Shown here: positions 36,860 through 46,208 of the stretch, piece by piece
Layout: each line of letters starts with the position of its first letter
Position numbering within the stretch: the stretch's first letter is position 1
NCBI RefSeq assembly: GCF_002072105.2
Contig: NZ_MTBC01000005.1
Location: 1 to 64,000 of the forward strand
DNA: 64,000 bases
Source: Croceivirga radicis
GTDB lineage: Bacteria > Bacteroidota > Bacteroidia > Flavobacteriales > Flavobacteriaceae
Direction of reading: 5' to 3'
Made by a program: the position numbers and the translations under genes
The notes under the pieces: model-generated
The model's database searches: none
Seen by the model: the letters and a program-made list of their open reading frames with translations, nothing else
What the model was told of the DNA's origin: nothing

Positions 36860-36867
36860 CAAAGATA
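36860..36867 (-). promoter_or_regulatory. TAnnTTTG promoter box for lpdA
   Basis: TATCTTTG on the minus strand, 37 bases upstream of the lpdA ATG. No good -33 TTTG is seen at the expected spacing. Confidence 0.5.
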
Positions 36868-36994
36868 ATGAACTAAGACAAGATATTGGGCATTGTTGGG
36901 TCAAGGTTAATGGTAATTAATAAACTTATCTTTTCTTATTACTCTTTGTAAACATTTATTGCAGTGACAATAGCGTTTTAGTTCATACTCGTAC

Positions 36995-37022
36995 AAAAAA
37001 AGCTCGCCTTAAGCGAGCTTTT
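36995..37022 (-). terminator. Terminator after the msrB genes
   Basis: On the minus strand AAAAGCTCGC pairs with GCGAGCTTTT and a run of Ts follows. It lies about 25 bases past the msrB stop at 37047. Confidence 0.85.
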
Positions 37023-37046
37023 ATAACTTCTACCAAGAATTATCAA

Positions 37047-37448
37047 TTATTCATCTTTCTTAAAATCTAGACTTAAACTATTTATACAATAACGTTGCCC
37101 AGTTGTTTCTCTGGGGCCATCGTTAAAAACATGCCCTAAATGTCCACCGCAATTTGCACACAATGTTTCGGTTCTAATCATTCCGTGAGATGTGTCTCTA
37201 ATGTATTCTATGGCACCTTCTACCGCTTGATCAAAAGAGGGCCATCCACAACCACTTTCGAACTTATTGTTACTTTCAAAAAGTTTTGCCCCACATGCCT
37301 TGCAGTGGTAATCGCCATCTTCAAAGTGTAAGTTATAAGTGCCGGTAAACGGACGTTCTGTACCTTTTTGACGCAATACGTAATAAGCGTCTGGGTCTAA
37401 TTCTTTCTGCCAATCTGCCTCTGATTTATCTATAGGGTACTTTTTCAT
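37047..37448 (-). CDS. msrB: Peptide-methionine (R)-S-oxide reductase, cytoplasmic
   Basis: 133 residues. Reduces methionine-R-sulfoxide in proteins. Zinc ligands CKAC and CANC, the core [10 protein letters not shown], and catalytic Cys in [12 protein letters not shown] are present. No signal peptide. It follows a lipoprotein paralogue with 12 bp between them, so the two form one transcription unit aimed at two compartments. Confidence 0.95.
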   Translation of the reverse strand: MKKYPIDKSEADWQKELDPDAYYVLRQKGTERPFTGTYNLHFEDGDYHCKACGAKLFESNNKFESGCGWPSFDQAVEGAIEYIRDTSHGMIRTETLCANCGGHLGHVFNDGPRETTGQRYCINSLSLDFKKDE

Positions 37449-37460
37449 GCTAAAACTTTT

Positions 37461-37949
37461 TTAAGAAGATGGAACAAAATCTAGTGCGGCACCATTAATG
37501 CAATGTCTTTCTCCGGTAGGTTCTGGGCCGTCCTTGAAAACATGCCCTAAATGACCGCCGCAAGTTGCACAATGTTCTTCTGTACGGGCGTAGCCAATTT
37601 TATAATCGGTATCAAAACCTACATTGCCCTCTATTTCTTGATAAAAACTAGGCCATCCTGTACCCGACTTGTATTTGTGTTCGCTTTTGAACAAAGGTGT
37701 TTGGCAAGCGGCACAGACGTAAGTTCCTTTTTCTTTGTTCTCTAGCAATTCACTGGTAAACGCATTTTCCGTACCTGCTCTTCTAAGAACATAATATTCC
37801 ATGTCTGTGAGCTCCTTGCGCCATTCCGCATCTGTTTTGGAAACTTTATACTTTTTTACATCTTTTTTTTCTTCAGAATCTTTTTTTTGCGAGATGCCGT
37901 TGCATGCAGTAAGAATTCCAAATACGATTACAGCTAATTTTTTTCCCAT
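37461..37949 (-). CDS. msrB: Peptide-methionine (R)-S-oxide reductase, lipoprotein form
   Basis: 162 residues from the ATG at 37949; a TTG five codons upstream is possible. The signal ends in LTAC, making this a lipoprotein with a Lys/Asp/Glu linker. The MsrB domain has CAAC and CATC zinc ligands, GTGWPSFYQ and the catalytic Cys in ERHCINGAALDF. It should repair oxidised methionine in envelope proteins. Tandem with the cytoplasmic msrB. Confidence 0.92.
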   Translation of the reverse strand: MGKKLAVIVFGILTACNGISQKKDSEEKKDVKKYKVSKTDAEWRKELTDMEYYVLRRAGTENAFTSELLENKEKGTYVCAACQTPLFKSEHKYKSGTGWPSFYQEIEGNVGFDTDYKIGYARTEEHCATCGGHLGHVFKDGPEPTGERHCINGAALDFVPSS

Positions 37950-38002
37950 CTTTTTCTTTTTCAATATGTCGTATTAACAGGCTTGTCCTTTCAATAAAAA
38001 GG

Positions 38003-38044
38003 AAAACCACACTTTATTTACGTAAAAATAACAAGTGTGGTTTT
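38003..38044 (-). terminator. Terminator of the collagen-like gene
   Basis: AAAACCACACTT (38003-38014) pairs perfectly over 12 bp with AAGTGTGGTTTT (38033-38044). The loop contains the palindrome TTTACGTAAA. A T-rich tail follows on the minus strand. Confidence 0.75.
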
Positions 38045-38066
38045 AAATTATATGTTTGTTAAAGCC

Positions 38067-38636
38067 TTAATTTACACTAACCTTCTCAATAGTGTTCACG
38101 TTTTGATTAAGCGCGTTCATTACACTGTTAAAGTCCGCCGGGTTAAAATCTTCGCTGTTGGCAAACTCAGCAGGCACAACTGCTATTCTAAATACCTGAT
38201 TTTGGGTGTCTCCGGCTTGTAACGTGCCCAGGTCAAAATCTGACTCCAAAAATAGACTTACATCTAAAAAAGTATGGTCGTAGTTGTACAGCAGTAAGCC
38301 TTGGTCAAGAATCCTGGTTTGTGGCATTGGTCTCCAAACCGGAATATTTCCATTTGGGTCTTCAATTTCTTCCCAAAGTAGATAGACCAGAACAACGTCA
38401 GATTCAAAAACCTCGATACCATCATCTGCAAATGTGTACAATAAAGAGTAGTTGTTTTCTGGGGTAAAAGACCCTTGTATTTCTACTACTTGTCCTAATA
38501 TATTTATGCCATCAGCACCATCTAAACCATCCAATCCGTCAAAACCATCCCTGCCAGGAGGTCCTTCGGGTCCTTGACAACCAAATGCCAGTAATGCTAT
38601 TGTAAAAATTCCTAAAAGTGATTTCAATTTTGTCAT
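38067..38636 (-). CDS. Lipoprotein with a short collagen-like repeat
   Basis: 189 residues from the ATG at 38636 (MTKLKSLLGI). The lipobox is AFGC, and the lipidated Cys is followed at once by eight Gly-X-Y triplets (GPE GPP GRD GFD GLD GLD GAD GIN). The remaining 150 residues are beta-rich and acidic, of unknown fold. The triplets could form a short triple helix holding trimers off the membrane, though eight triplets are few. Similar lipoproteins are frequent in Flavobacteriia; function unknown. Confidence 0.85.
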   Translation of the reverse strand: MTKLKSLLGIFTIALLAFGCQGPEGPPGRDGFDGLDGLDGADGINILGQVVEIQGSFTPENNYSLLYTFADDGIEVFESDVVLVYLLWEEIEDPNGNIPVWRPMPQTRILDQGLLLYNYDHTFLDVSLFLESDFDLGTLQAGDTQNQVFRIAVVPAEFANSEDFNPADFNSVMNALNQNVNTIEKVSVN

Positions 38637-38787
38637 TGTGTATTGATTTAATGATTTGTAATGTGTTGTTTGCTTGTTTATTTGGAAAAACAAATATCGT
38701 TCCAAAAATTTTACCTAAGCTTTGCAGTCTAAGTTTTACTATCTTGTGTAAAGTTGTATAATATTGTAAATCTTTAATCTCATCTTT

Positions 38788-40683
38788 ATGGCAAATGTTT
38801 TACCGCATAGTTTTTTTACGGAATTTGATATTAATCTTTTTAAAGCGGGAAAGCATTTTAGACTTTACAACAAATTAGGCTCCCATATAACTACTTTAGA
38901 GGGCGTTGGGGGCGTTTATTTTGCAGTTTGGGCGCCATCTGCTAAAGCAGTTTCCGTAGTGGGGAACTTCAATAATTGGGATGCTGGTACACACCAATTA
39001 ATGGTGCGTTGGGACAGTAGTGGTATTTGGGAAGGATTTATACCCCACATTAAAAAAGGAGAAATTTATAAATATAAAATAGAAGCCCATAATGGTGCCG
39101 TAACGGAAAAGGCCGATCCTTTTGCCCGTTATTGCGAACATCCTCCAAAAACAGCATCTGTGGTATGGCAGGCAGATTATTCTTGGAAAGACCAAGATTG
39201 GATGCATACCAGGGCCAACTACAATGCATTAGACAAACCATATTCCGTTTACGAGGTGCATCTGGGATCTTGGAAACGAAATGCGGACAACTCATTTTTA
39301 TCTTACAAGCAACTTGCTACGGATTTGGTGGCCTATGTTAAAAAAATGGGGTTTACCCATGTAGAGTTTATGCCTATCATGGAATACCCTTATGACCCTT
39401 CTTGGGGCTATCAATTAACAGGTTATTATGCACCTACTTCCCGTTTTGGGGCACCAGAAGAGTTTAAGGAATTGGTAGATGCCTTGCATGCGGCAGGTAT
39501 TGGGGTAATATTGGATTGGGTTCCCTCTCATTTTCCTGAAGATGCCCATGGACTGGGTTATTTTGATGGATCACACCTATACGAGCACCCAGATCGGCGC
39601 AAAGGCTATCACCCAGATTGGAAAAGTTTAATTTTTAATTACGGCCGTAACGAGGTTAGGGCATTTTTAATAAGCAATGCCGTTTTTTGGCTAGATCAAT
39701 ACCATATTGATGGCTTAAGGGTAGATGCCGTTGCCTCCATGCTTTATTTAGATTATTCCAGGGAAGAAGGGGAATGGGAACCAAATATGTATGGTAATAA
39801 TGAACATTTGGAGGCCATGTCTTTTATTAGGGAGATGAATGCTGAGGTCTACGCCAGTTTTGAAGGAATACAAACCATAGCAGAAGAATCTACCGCGTTT
39901 ACAGGCGTATCTAAACCGGTACATTTAGGAGGCTTGGGATTTGGTATGAAGTGGATGATGGGGTGGATGCACGATACCTTAGAGTACTTTAAAAAAGAAC
40001 CTATATACAGAAGGCATCACCAAAACGATTTAACCTTTAGCATGACCTATGCGTTTACCGAAAATTTTATGCTGCCTTTTTCTCATGATGAGGTGGTCTA
40101 CGGTAAACAATCTTTGATATATAGAATGCCCGGAGATGAATGGCAACGTTTTGCCAATTTAAGGTTGCTCTTTGGGTACATGTTTACCCATCCTGGTGCT
40201 AATTTAATTTTTATGGGTGGGGAGTTTGGCCAAACTGCCGAATGGAATTTTCAACAAAGTTTAGATTGGCATTTAACCCAATATGATTTTCATAGTGGCA
40301 TCCAAAAACTAATTCAAGATCTAAATAAATTATATAAAAAAGAACCCGCATTATATCAAAAGCAGTTTAGTCCAGATGGTTTTGAATGGATAGAATGGAA
40401 TGATGCGGAAAACTCGGTACTTTCCTATATACGAAAAGGAAATACAAAAGAAGAACAAGTAATAATTATAGGCAACTTTACTCCGGTACCTAGAGAAAAG
40501 TATAAATTGGGCGTGCCAAACAATACAACACTAAAATTGCTGTTTAATAGCGATGATAAAGCATATGGAGGTAGTGGAATAGGAAAGAAAACCGCAAAAC
40601 CCAGTGTACAAGGTTGGCACGGTAGGCCTAATAGCGTAGAATTAAACCTACCACCGTTAGGAATCTTGGTCTATAAGCAGTAA
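38788..40683 (+). CDS. glgB: 1,4-alpha-glucan branching enzyme
   Basis: 631 residues. Makes alpha-1,6 branches in glycogen. An N-terminal CBM48 domain (YFAVWAPSAKAVSVVGNFNNWD) is followed by the GH13 barrel: catalytic nucleophile Asp in DGLRVDAVASMLYLDY, acid/base Glu in TIAEESTAF and transition-state Asp in FSHDEVVYGKQS. Length fits enzymes lacking the extra N1 module. No other glycogen gene is adjacent, but the next gene is an alpha-glucosidase, suggesting an alpha-glucan theme. Confidence 0.96.
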   Translation: MANVLPHSFFTEFDINLFKAGKHFRLYNKLGSHITTLEGVGGVYFAVWAPSAKAVSVVGNFNNWDAGTHQLMVRWDSSGIWEGFIPHIKKGEIYKYKIEAHNGAVTEKADPFARYCEHPPKTASVVWQADYSWKDQDWMHTRANYNALDKPYSVYEVHLGSWKRNADNSFLSYKQLATDLVAYVKKMGFTHVEFMPIMEYPYDPSWGYQLTGYYAPTSRFGAPEEFKELVDALHAAGIGVILDWVPSHFPEDAHGLGYFDGSHLYEHPDRRKGYHPDWKSLIFNYGRNEVRAFLISNAVFWLDQYHIDGLRVDAVASMLYLDYSREEGEWEPNMYGNNEHLEAMSFIREMNAEVYASFEGIQTIAEESTAFTGVSKPVHLGGLGFGMKWMMGWMHDTLEYFKKEPIYRRHHQNDLTFSMTYAFTENFMLPFSHDEVVYGKQSLIYRMPGDEWQRFANLRLLFGYMFTHPGANLIFMGGEFGQTAEWNFQQSLDWHLTQYDFHSGIQKLIQDLNKLYKKEPALYQKQFSPDGFEWIEWNDAENSVLSYIRKGNTKEEQVIIIGNFTPVPREKYKLGVPNNTTLKLLFNSDDKAYGGSGIGKKTAKPSVQGWHGRPNSVELNLPPLGILVYKQ

Positions 40684-40783
40684 TCGTGTTAACTATAACG
40701 TTTTAGTTGTAAATGAGTTATAAAGTTGCTTTCCGGTGTCATGGGAAAACACTTTTTTTGTTAGTATATAAAATCATTAGCCT

Positions 40784-43183
40784 ATGATTACCAATACAGA
40801 AGTTGAAAAAAGGGGCAATCAGTTTCCCAACAATATAATCGATTTTAAGCACGATAATGAAAAGGTTTATTTTACCACCCAGAATGGTGTGTTATTGGAA
40901 ATTACCATTCTTAGGGATAGTATGGTGCGTTTTAGATATGCAACGGAATTTGCTTTTGAACCAGATTTCTCCTACGCAATAAGTTCAGAGGTTAATACGG
41001 GTTATAATGAATTAGAAGTAGAAGAAAAAGATACCTCTTTTACTATAGCAACATCCAAGGTTGTTATACGTGTAGCCAAGAAGAACCTTAAAATTACCAT
41101 CTCAGATTTAGAAGGTAATATTATAAACCAAGACGATAACGGCTTCCATTGGGAAGAGAATTTTGATTACGGTGGCAATGTGGTTAAAATGACCAAGGTT
41201 ACCCAGTCTGGAGAAAGCTTTTATGGAGGCGGCGACAAAGCCTCCCATACCAATTTAAAAGGAAAAAGAATTTCTAACTGGGTTACGGATTCTTATGCCT
41301 ATGGCAAAGACCAAGAGCCGTTATATAAGTCCATACCCTTTTACATAGGTTTACATAACGAAAAGGCCTACGGAATTTTCTTTGATAATTCCTTTGGTAC
41401 ATATTTTGATTTTGCGCATGAGCGTAGAAACTTAACCAGTTTTTGGGCAGACGGTGGAGAAATGAACTATTATTTCTTTTACGGTCCTAAAATTTCGCAA
41501 GTTGTAGAAGCTTACACGGACTTAACTGGGGTGCCAGAATTGCCACCCATGTGGGCTTTGGGTTTTCATCAATCAAAATGGAGTTATTACCCAGAAAGCA
41601 AGGTCAAAGAGGTATCAAAAACATTTAGGGATTTAAAAATACCTTGTGATGCTATCTATCTAGACATTGATTATATGGATGGTTTTAGGTGTTTTACTTG
41701 GGATAATCAAAAGTTTCCAGACCCTAAACGAATGATAGATGAATTAGAGAAAGATGGTTTTAAAACCATAACCATGATAGACCCGGGCTTAAAAATAGAC
41801 CGTGAGTACGACATCTACCAGCAAGCCATGGAAAACGATTTTTTCTGTAAGCGAGCAGACGGACCACATTTTAAAGGCAAGGTATGGCCTGGAGAATGTA
41901 AGTTTCCAGATTTTACCAATCCAAAAGTAAGGGAGTGGTGGGCAACACTTTATAAAGAAATGATTGCCGATATGGGGGTACATGGTGTATGGAACGATAT
42001 GAACGAACCTGCCATTATGGAGGTGCCCACTAAAACGGCCAATTTAGATGTTCGCCATGATTATGATGGGCATCCGTGTAGTCATAGAAAAGCACACAAT
42101 GTGTATGGCATGCAAATGGTTAGGGCAACGTATAATGGTGTCAAAAAATACACTTTCCCAAAGCGTCCTTTTGTATTAACAAGGGCAGCGTATTCTGGAA
42201 CACAACGGTACTGTGCTACGTGGACCGGAGATAATGTGGCTACTTGGGAACATTTATGGATCGCAAACGTACAGATGCAACGCATGTGTATGAGTGGTTA
42301 TTCCTTTGTAGGTTCAGATATTGGTGGTTTTGCAGAACAACCTAATGGCGAATTGTTTGCCAGGTGGATTCAGTTAGGGGTATTTCATCCTTTTTGTAGG
42401 GTACACAGTAGCGGAGATCATGGAGATCAAGAGCCTTGGTCTTTTGGTGAGGAAGTTACCAACATTGTACGTAAGTTTATAGAATTGCGCTATGAGCTAT
42501 TACCTTATTTATATACCGCCTTCTACAAGTATATAGAAAATGGTGTGCCAATGTTACAATCTTTGGTGTATTATGATCAAGCGGATACACAAACGCATTT
42601 TAGAACGGACGAGTTTTTATTTGGCGAACAAATACTGGTTTGTCCAGTGCAAGAACCAAATTCGCAAGGTAGAAGAATGTACGTGCCAAAAGGGAAGTGG
42701 TATAATTATTGGACAGATGAGTTGGTAGAGGGCGGCGTGGAAAAATGGGTTTCAGCACCGTTAGACCGCATTCCACTTTTTATCAAAGAAGGCGCAATGA
42801 TACCTAAATATCCGGTACAACAGTATGTGGGCGAGAAAAAGCTAACAGAACTAAAAATTGACGTTTATTTTAAAGAAGGAAAAGAAGATTCTGTTATTTA
42901 CGAAGACCAATTAGAAGGTTTTGATTATAAAAAAGGTAGGTATAGTTTAAGAAACTTTAGATTATTAGGAAAGCCCAATGAGCTTATCATACAGCAATTT
43001 AAAGATGGCTCTTTTACAACCACCTATGAGAATTTTAAAATTCAGTTTCATGGTTTACCCTTTAAAATAAAAGAAATTGAAGTAGACAATGAAGTGGTAA
43101 GTTTTGAGTCCTTGAAGTTTAACGGCAATAATGCAATAGAAGTTAGTAAGGATATGACGGCAATACACTTGATTGGCGAATAA
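40784..43183 (+). CDS. Glycoside hydrolase family 31 alpha-glucosidase
   Basis: 799 residues, no signal peptide, so probably cytoplasmic. The GH31 nucleophile is the Asp in GVWNDMNEPAIM and the acid/base the Asp in WTGDNVATWEHL; substrate-site motifs IYLDIDYMDGF and FVGSDIGGFAEQP are present. It probably releases glucose from alpha-linked oligosaccharides, perhaps downstream of glycogen or starch breakdown. It lies 100 bp after glgB. A weak GTGT/ACAC hairpin with Ts in the gap might be a terminator, so co-transcription is uncertain. Confidence 0.95.
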   Translation: MITNTEVEKRGNQFPNNIIDFKHDNEKVYFTTQNGVLLEITILRDSMVRFRYATEFAFEPDFSYAISSEVNTGYNELEVEEKDTSFTIATSKVVIRVAKKNLKITISDLEGNIINQDDNGFHWEENFDYGGNVVKMTKVTQSGESFYGGGDKASHTNLKGKRISNWVTDSYAYGKDQEPLYKSIPFYIGLHNEKAYGIFFDNSFGTYFDFAHERRNLTSFWADGGEMNYYFFYGPKISQVVEAYTDLTGVPELPPMWALGFHQSKWSYYPESKVKEVSKTFRDLKIPCDAIYLDIDYMDGFRCFTWDNQKFPDPKRMIDELEKDGFKTITMIDPGLKIDREYDIYQQAMENDFFCKRADGPHFKGKVWPGECKFPDFTNPKVREWWATLYKEMIADMGVHGVWNDMNEPAIMEVPTKTANLDVRHDYDGHPCSHRKAHNVYGMQMVRATYNGVKKYTFPKRPFVLTRAAYSGTQRYCATWTGDNVATWEHLWIANVQMQRMCMSGYSFVGSDIGGFAEQPNGELFARWIQLGVFHPFCRVHSSGDHGDQEPWSFGEEVTNIVRKFIELRYELLPYLYTAFYKYIENGVPMLQSLVYYDQADTQTHFRTDEFLFGEQILVCPVQEPNSQGRRMYVPKGKWYNYWTDELVEGGVEKWVSAPLDRIPLFIKEGAMIPKYPVQQYVGEKKLTELKIDVYFKEGKEDSVIYEDQLEGFDYKKGRYSLRNFRLLGKPNELIIQQFKDGSFTTTYENFKIQFHGLPFKIKEIEVDNEVVSFESLKFNGNNAIEVSKDMTAIHLIGE

Positions 43184-43220
43184 AAAATTGTAAATTACCA
43201 TTAAACACAAATATACCATT

Positions 43221-44030
43221 ATGAAGAAGATAGGTCTAACCCTATTGGTTTTTATAGGCGTAATTGCCTGTAAGACCAATCCATTTACGGGTAAGAAAAT
43301 GTTGAACTTTTATGGAAATCAACAAATTTTCCCCATGGCTTTTGCCCAGTACGATCAGTTTTTAGAAGAAAACAAAGTAATTACCGGTACTGCAGAAGCA
43401 AAAATGATTACTACGGTAGGGCAACGTATTGCCACCGCCGCTGAACGTTGGTTAAATGCCAATGGCTACCCCGGTTATCTTAAAGATTATAAATGGGAGT
43501 ATAACTTAGTTAATGATGAAACGGTAAACGCTTGGTGCATGCCAGGGGGTAAAATAGTTTTTTACACCGGTATTTTACCTATTTGTCAAGGAGAAACAGG
43601 GGTTGCAGTGGTTATGGGGCACGAAGTGGCACACGCCTTGGCTGATCATGGGGCCCAACGTATGAGCGCAGGTACATTGCAACAAATTGGCGCAGTAGCT
43701 GGTAATGTTGCCATCCAAGACCCCCAAAAGCGAAATATGTTCAATCAGGCATATGGCATTGGTTCTCAATTAGGTGTTATGTTGCCATTTAGTAGGAGCC
43801 ATGAAACAGAAGCAGACCGTATAGGATTGCAAATAATGGCTATTGCAGGATACAATCCTGATGAGGCAGCAGAACTTTGGAAACGTATGAAGGCTAAGAG
43901 TGGAGGGCAAGCCCCGCCAGAATTCATGAGTACGCACCCTTCCAACGATACCCGTATTTCCAATTTAACCCAATGGGCACCTGCTGCTAAACAAGAGGCG
44001 GCTAAATTTGGGGTTACATCCTTTAAGTAA
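43221..44030 (+). CDS. M48-family metalloprotease lipoprotein
   Basis: 269 residues. The signal ends in GVIAC (Cys14), making it a lipoprotein. The M48 zinc motif is HEVAHALADH, with the third ligand Glu in SHETEADRIGLQIM, and the conserved STHPSNDTRI near the C-terminus. This is the Oma1/BepA/LoiP-like soluble type that degrades or helps assemble envelope proteins. 37 bp after the GH31 gene; followed by a clear terminator. Confidence 0.92.
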   Translation: MKKIGLTLLVFIGVIACKTNPFTGKKMLNFYGNQQIFPMAFAQYDQFLEENKVITGTAEAKMITTVGQRIATAAERWLNANGYPGYLKDYKWEYNLVNDETVNAWCMPGGKIVFYTGILPICQGETGVAVVMGHEVAHALADHGAQRMSAGTLQQIGAVAGNVAIQDPQKRNMFNQAYGIGSQLGVMLPFSRSHETEADRIGLQIMAIAGYNPDEAAELWKRMKAKSGGQAPPEFMSTHPSNDTRISNLTQWAPAAKQEAAKFGVTSFK

Positions 44031-44050
44031 GAAAACAATTCTTTATATTG

Positions 44051-44080
44051 AAAGCTGCTTAAAAAGCAGCTTTTATTTTT
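44051..44080 (+). terminator. Terminator after the M48 gene
   Basis: AAAGCTGCTT pairs with AAGCAGCTTT followed by a T-rich stretch. It ends only six bases before the ATG of the MFS gene, so that gene's promoter must be inside or very near this hairpin. Confidence 0.8.
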
Positions 44081-44086
44081 TATAAC

Positions 44087-45430
44087 ATGACCGAAGTTTT
44101 AGCATTAAAAGGAGAAAAAAAATTACTAAATGCTTGGGCCTTTTATGATTGGGCCAATTCTGTTTATAGTTTGGTAATATCATCTGCTATTTTCCCAATT
44201 TTTTATGGCGCACTTTTTAGAGTTGCGAATATTGACAAGGTAGCTGTTTTTGGTTTTGAAATAGCAAGAGCACCCTTGATTAGCTATGTTACCTCTGCCG
44301 CTTTTGTTTTTATTGCTATTGTTACGCCATTAGTTTCTGGTATAGCGGACTATTTGGGTAACAAAAAGATGTTCTTAAAATTCTTTTGCTATTTAGGTGC
44401 ACTTTCCTGTGCCGGCCTGTATTGGTTTTCTTTAGAGAACATTTACTTTGGTTTAGTCTGTTATTTTTTTGGTTTGGTAGGCTTTTGGGTAAGTTTTGCC
44501 ATAAATAATTCGTATTTGCCAGATATAGCTTTTCCAGAGCAGCAAGATCGTATAAGTGCAAAAGGCTTTTCCTTGGGTTATATTGGTAGTGTTATTCTGT
44601 TGTTGGTTAATCTTGCTATGGTTATGAAGCCAGAAGTATTTGGTATAACGGATAGTTCTGCAACTGGTGGTGATGTTGCTGAGGTTAAGGCTATGAAGTA
44701 TTCTTTTGTAACTGTTGGTTTTTGGTGGGCATTGTTTAGTCAATATACCTTTAAACACCTACCTAATGGTTTTAAAAAAGAAGGTGCGCGAAAAAATGTA
44801 ATCTTAAATGGATTTTTAGAATTAAAAGGTGTTTGGGGCCAATTAACAGAAATGCCTAGCCTTAAAAGGTACTTAGGAGCCTTTTTTGTTTATAGTATGG
44901 CGGTGCAAACCGTAATGCTTATTGCAACCTATTTTGGTGAGGAGGAAATACAATGGGGTACGGATAGTGAACGAACCACAGGTTTGATTATTAGTATTTT
45001 AGTAATTCAAATTGTTGCGGTTTTGGGGGCTTCCGTTACTGCTTGGTGTTCCAAGCAGTTTGGCAATATAAAAACCTTGGTAACAATTAATATATTTTGG
45101 TTGGGCCTATGTGTGTACGCCTTTTTCTTGATTACACCTATGGATTTTTATATTGCAGCCGGTCTTGTAGGTTTGGTCATGGGGGGTATACAAGCACTAT
45201 CTAGATCTACCTATTCAAAATTTTTGCCAGACACTACGGATACTACTTCGTTTTTTAGTTTTTACGATGTTGCGGAGAAGATAGGAATTGTAATTGGTAC
45301 GTTATTATACGGTTTAGTTGCACAGATTACTGGTAGCATGCGCAATGCTATTATCTTTTTAGGTGTATTCTTTTTGGTAGGAGCTTTTTTGTTGACCAGG
45401 GTAGAAAAAAAGCCCCAATCCAAAGATTAG
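44087..45430 (+). CDS. MFS transporter, UMF1/Atg22-like
   Basis: 447 residues with about twelve helices. The start (LLNAWAFYDWANSVYSLVISSAIFPIFY) is the typical opening of the UMF1 (Atg22-like) branch of the major facilitator superfamily; GLVMGGIQALSRSTYSKFLPDTTDTTSFFSFYD marks the second half. Members export amino acids or are uncharacterised; substrate cannot be told. The stop codon lies inside the terminator stem. Confidence 0.9.
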   Translation: MTEVLALKGEKKLLNAWAFYDWANSVYSLVISSAIFPIFYGALFRVANIDKVAVFGFEIARAPLISYVTSAAFVFIAIVTPLVSGIADYLGNKKMFLKFFCYLGALSCAGLYWFSLENIYFGLVCYFFGLVGFWVSFAINNSYLPDIAFPEQQDRISAKGFSLGYIGSVILLLVNLAMVMKPEVFGITDSSATGGDVAEVKAMKYSFVTVGFWWALFSQYTFKHLPNGFKKEGARKNVILNGFLELKGVWGQLTEMPSLKRYLGAFFVYSMAVQTVMLIATYFGEEEIQWGTDSERTTGLIISILVIQIVAVLGASVTAWCSKQFGNIKTLVTINIFWLGLCVYAFFLITPMDFYIAAGLVGLVMGGIQALSRSTYSKFLPDTTDTTSFFSFYDVAEKIGIVIGTLLYGLVAQITGSMRNAIIFLGVFFLVGAFLLTRVEKKPQSKD

Positions 45431-45443
45431 GGCTTCGTTTTTT
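45410..45443 (+). terminator. Terminator overlapping the MFS stop codon
   Basis: AAGCCCCAATC (45410-45420) pairs with GATTAGGGCTT (45425-45435) with one mismatch, then CGTTTTTTG. The TAG stop of the MFS gene is in the right arm. Confidence 0.8.
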
Positions 45444-45459
45444 GATTGTTATCCTTTTT

Positions 45460-46185
45460 TTAATATTTAGAAACATCCCCAGAACCAGAACTTTTTGTTC
45501 TTACTCTGGAAGGATTGCCTTTATAGGTAATATCCCCACTACCAGACACTCTAGCTTCTATAGCGCTATTTGCAGTTACTTTTATGTCTGCTGAACCAGA
45601 AACGGTAGCTTCTACATTATCTGCCTCTAGCTCATAAGCAGAAATATCTCCAGAACCTGAAACCGTTACATCAAAATTAGTGGTGTTTCCAGCAAATTTT
45701 AAGTCGCCCGATCCAGATAGCCTAACTTCTAGATTTTTGGTTTGTACCTCTAGGGCACAATCTCCAGAACCGGACATTCTAATATCAAGATTATCGCTAT
45801 CCAAAACAACAGAGCTAGTTAAGTCTCCAGAGCCAGACATTCCTAAATCACTAATCTCTTCTACTGGTATGGTAACGGATATTCCGTTTCTCCAGTTAGA
45901 TGATTTAAGGTTTACTCCTTTTTCAACTTTTACCACCAATCTATCGTTCTCAACTTCTGTGATGATATATTCTAAAAGGTTTTCCTCTCCTTTTAGGGTT
46001 ATGTTTCCTTCTTTACCCTTTACCAATTCAACATCAAACCATCCGGCAACACTAATACCATCATAGTCTCCTGTGTTGCGTTCAATGGTTACTAAATTTC
46101 CGTTTCCTTTTATACGTTTTCCCCATTGTGCATAGGATGAAAAAGTAAAAACTAGGATTAAGCTAAGGGTAAAAAGATTTTTCAT
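45460..46185 (-). CDS. Head GIN domain (DUF2807) beta-solenoid protein with SGSGD repeats
   Basis: 241 residues with a signal peptide (LSLILVFTFSSYAQ, cut near 20). The DUF2807/head GIN domain begins around 32. From 117 to 237 the motif SGSGD (once SGSAD) occurs seven times at starts 117, 138, 157, 176, 196, 214 and 233, a period of 18-21 residues, which fits one turn of a right-handed beta-solenoid per repeat. Exported or periplasmic; role unknown, often called putative auto-transporter adhesin. Last gene of the sigma operon. Confidence 0.9.
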   Translation of the reverse strand: MKNLFTLSLILVFTFSSYAQWGKRIKGNGNLVTIERNTGDYDGISVAGWFDVELVKGKEGNITLKGEENLLEYIITEVENDRLVVKVEKGVNLKSSNWRNGISVTIPVEEISDLGMSGSGDLTSSVVLDSDNLDIRMSGSGDCALEVQTKNLEVRLSGSGDLKFAGNTTNFDVTVSGSGDISAYELEADNVEATVSGSADIKVTANSAIEARVSGSGDITYKGNPSRVRTKSSGSGDVSKY

Positions 46186-46208
46186 GATTGTTCGTTTTAT
46201 ATTTAGAT

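Noticed and set aside
40720-40765. GTGT/ACAC hairpin with T run as terminator of glgB
   Set aside because: Only four to five base pairs with a loop of about nine bases; too weak to list as a feature.
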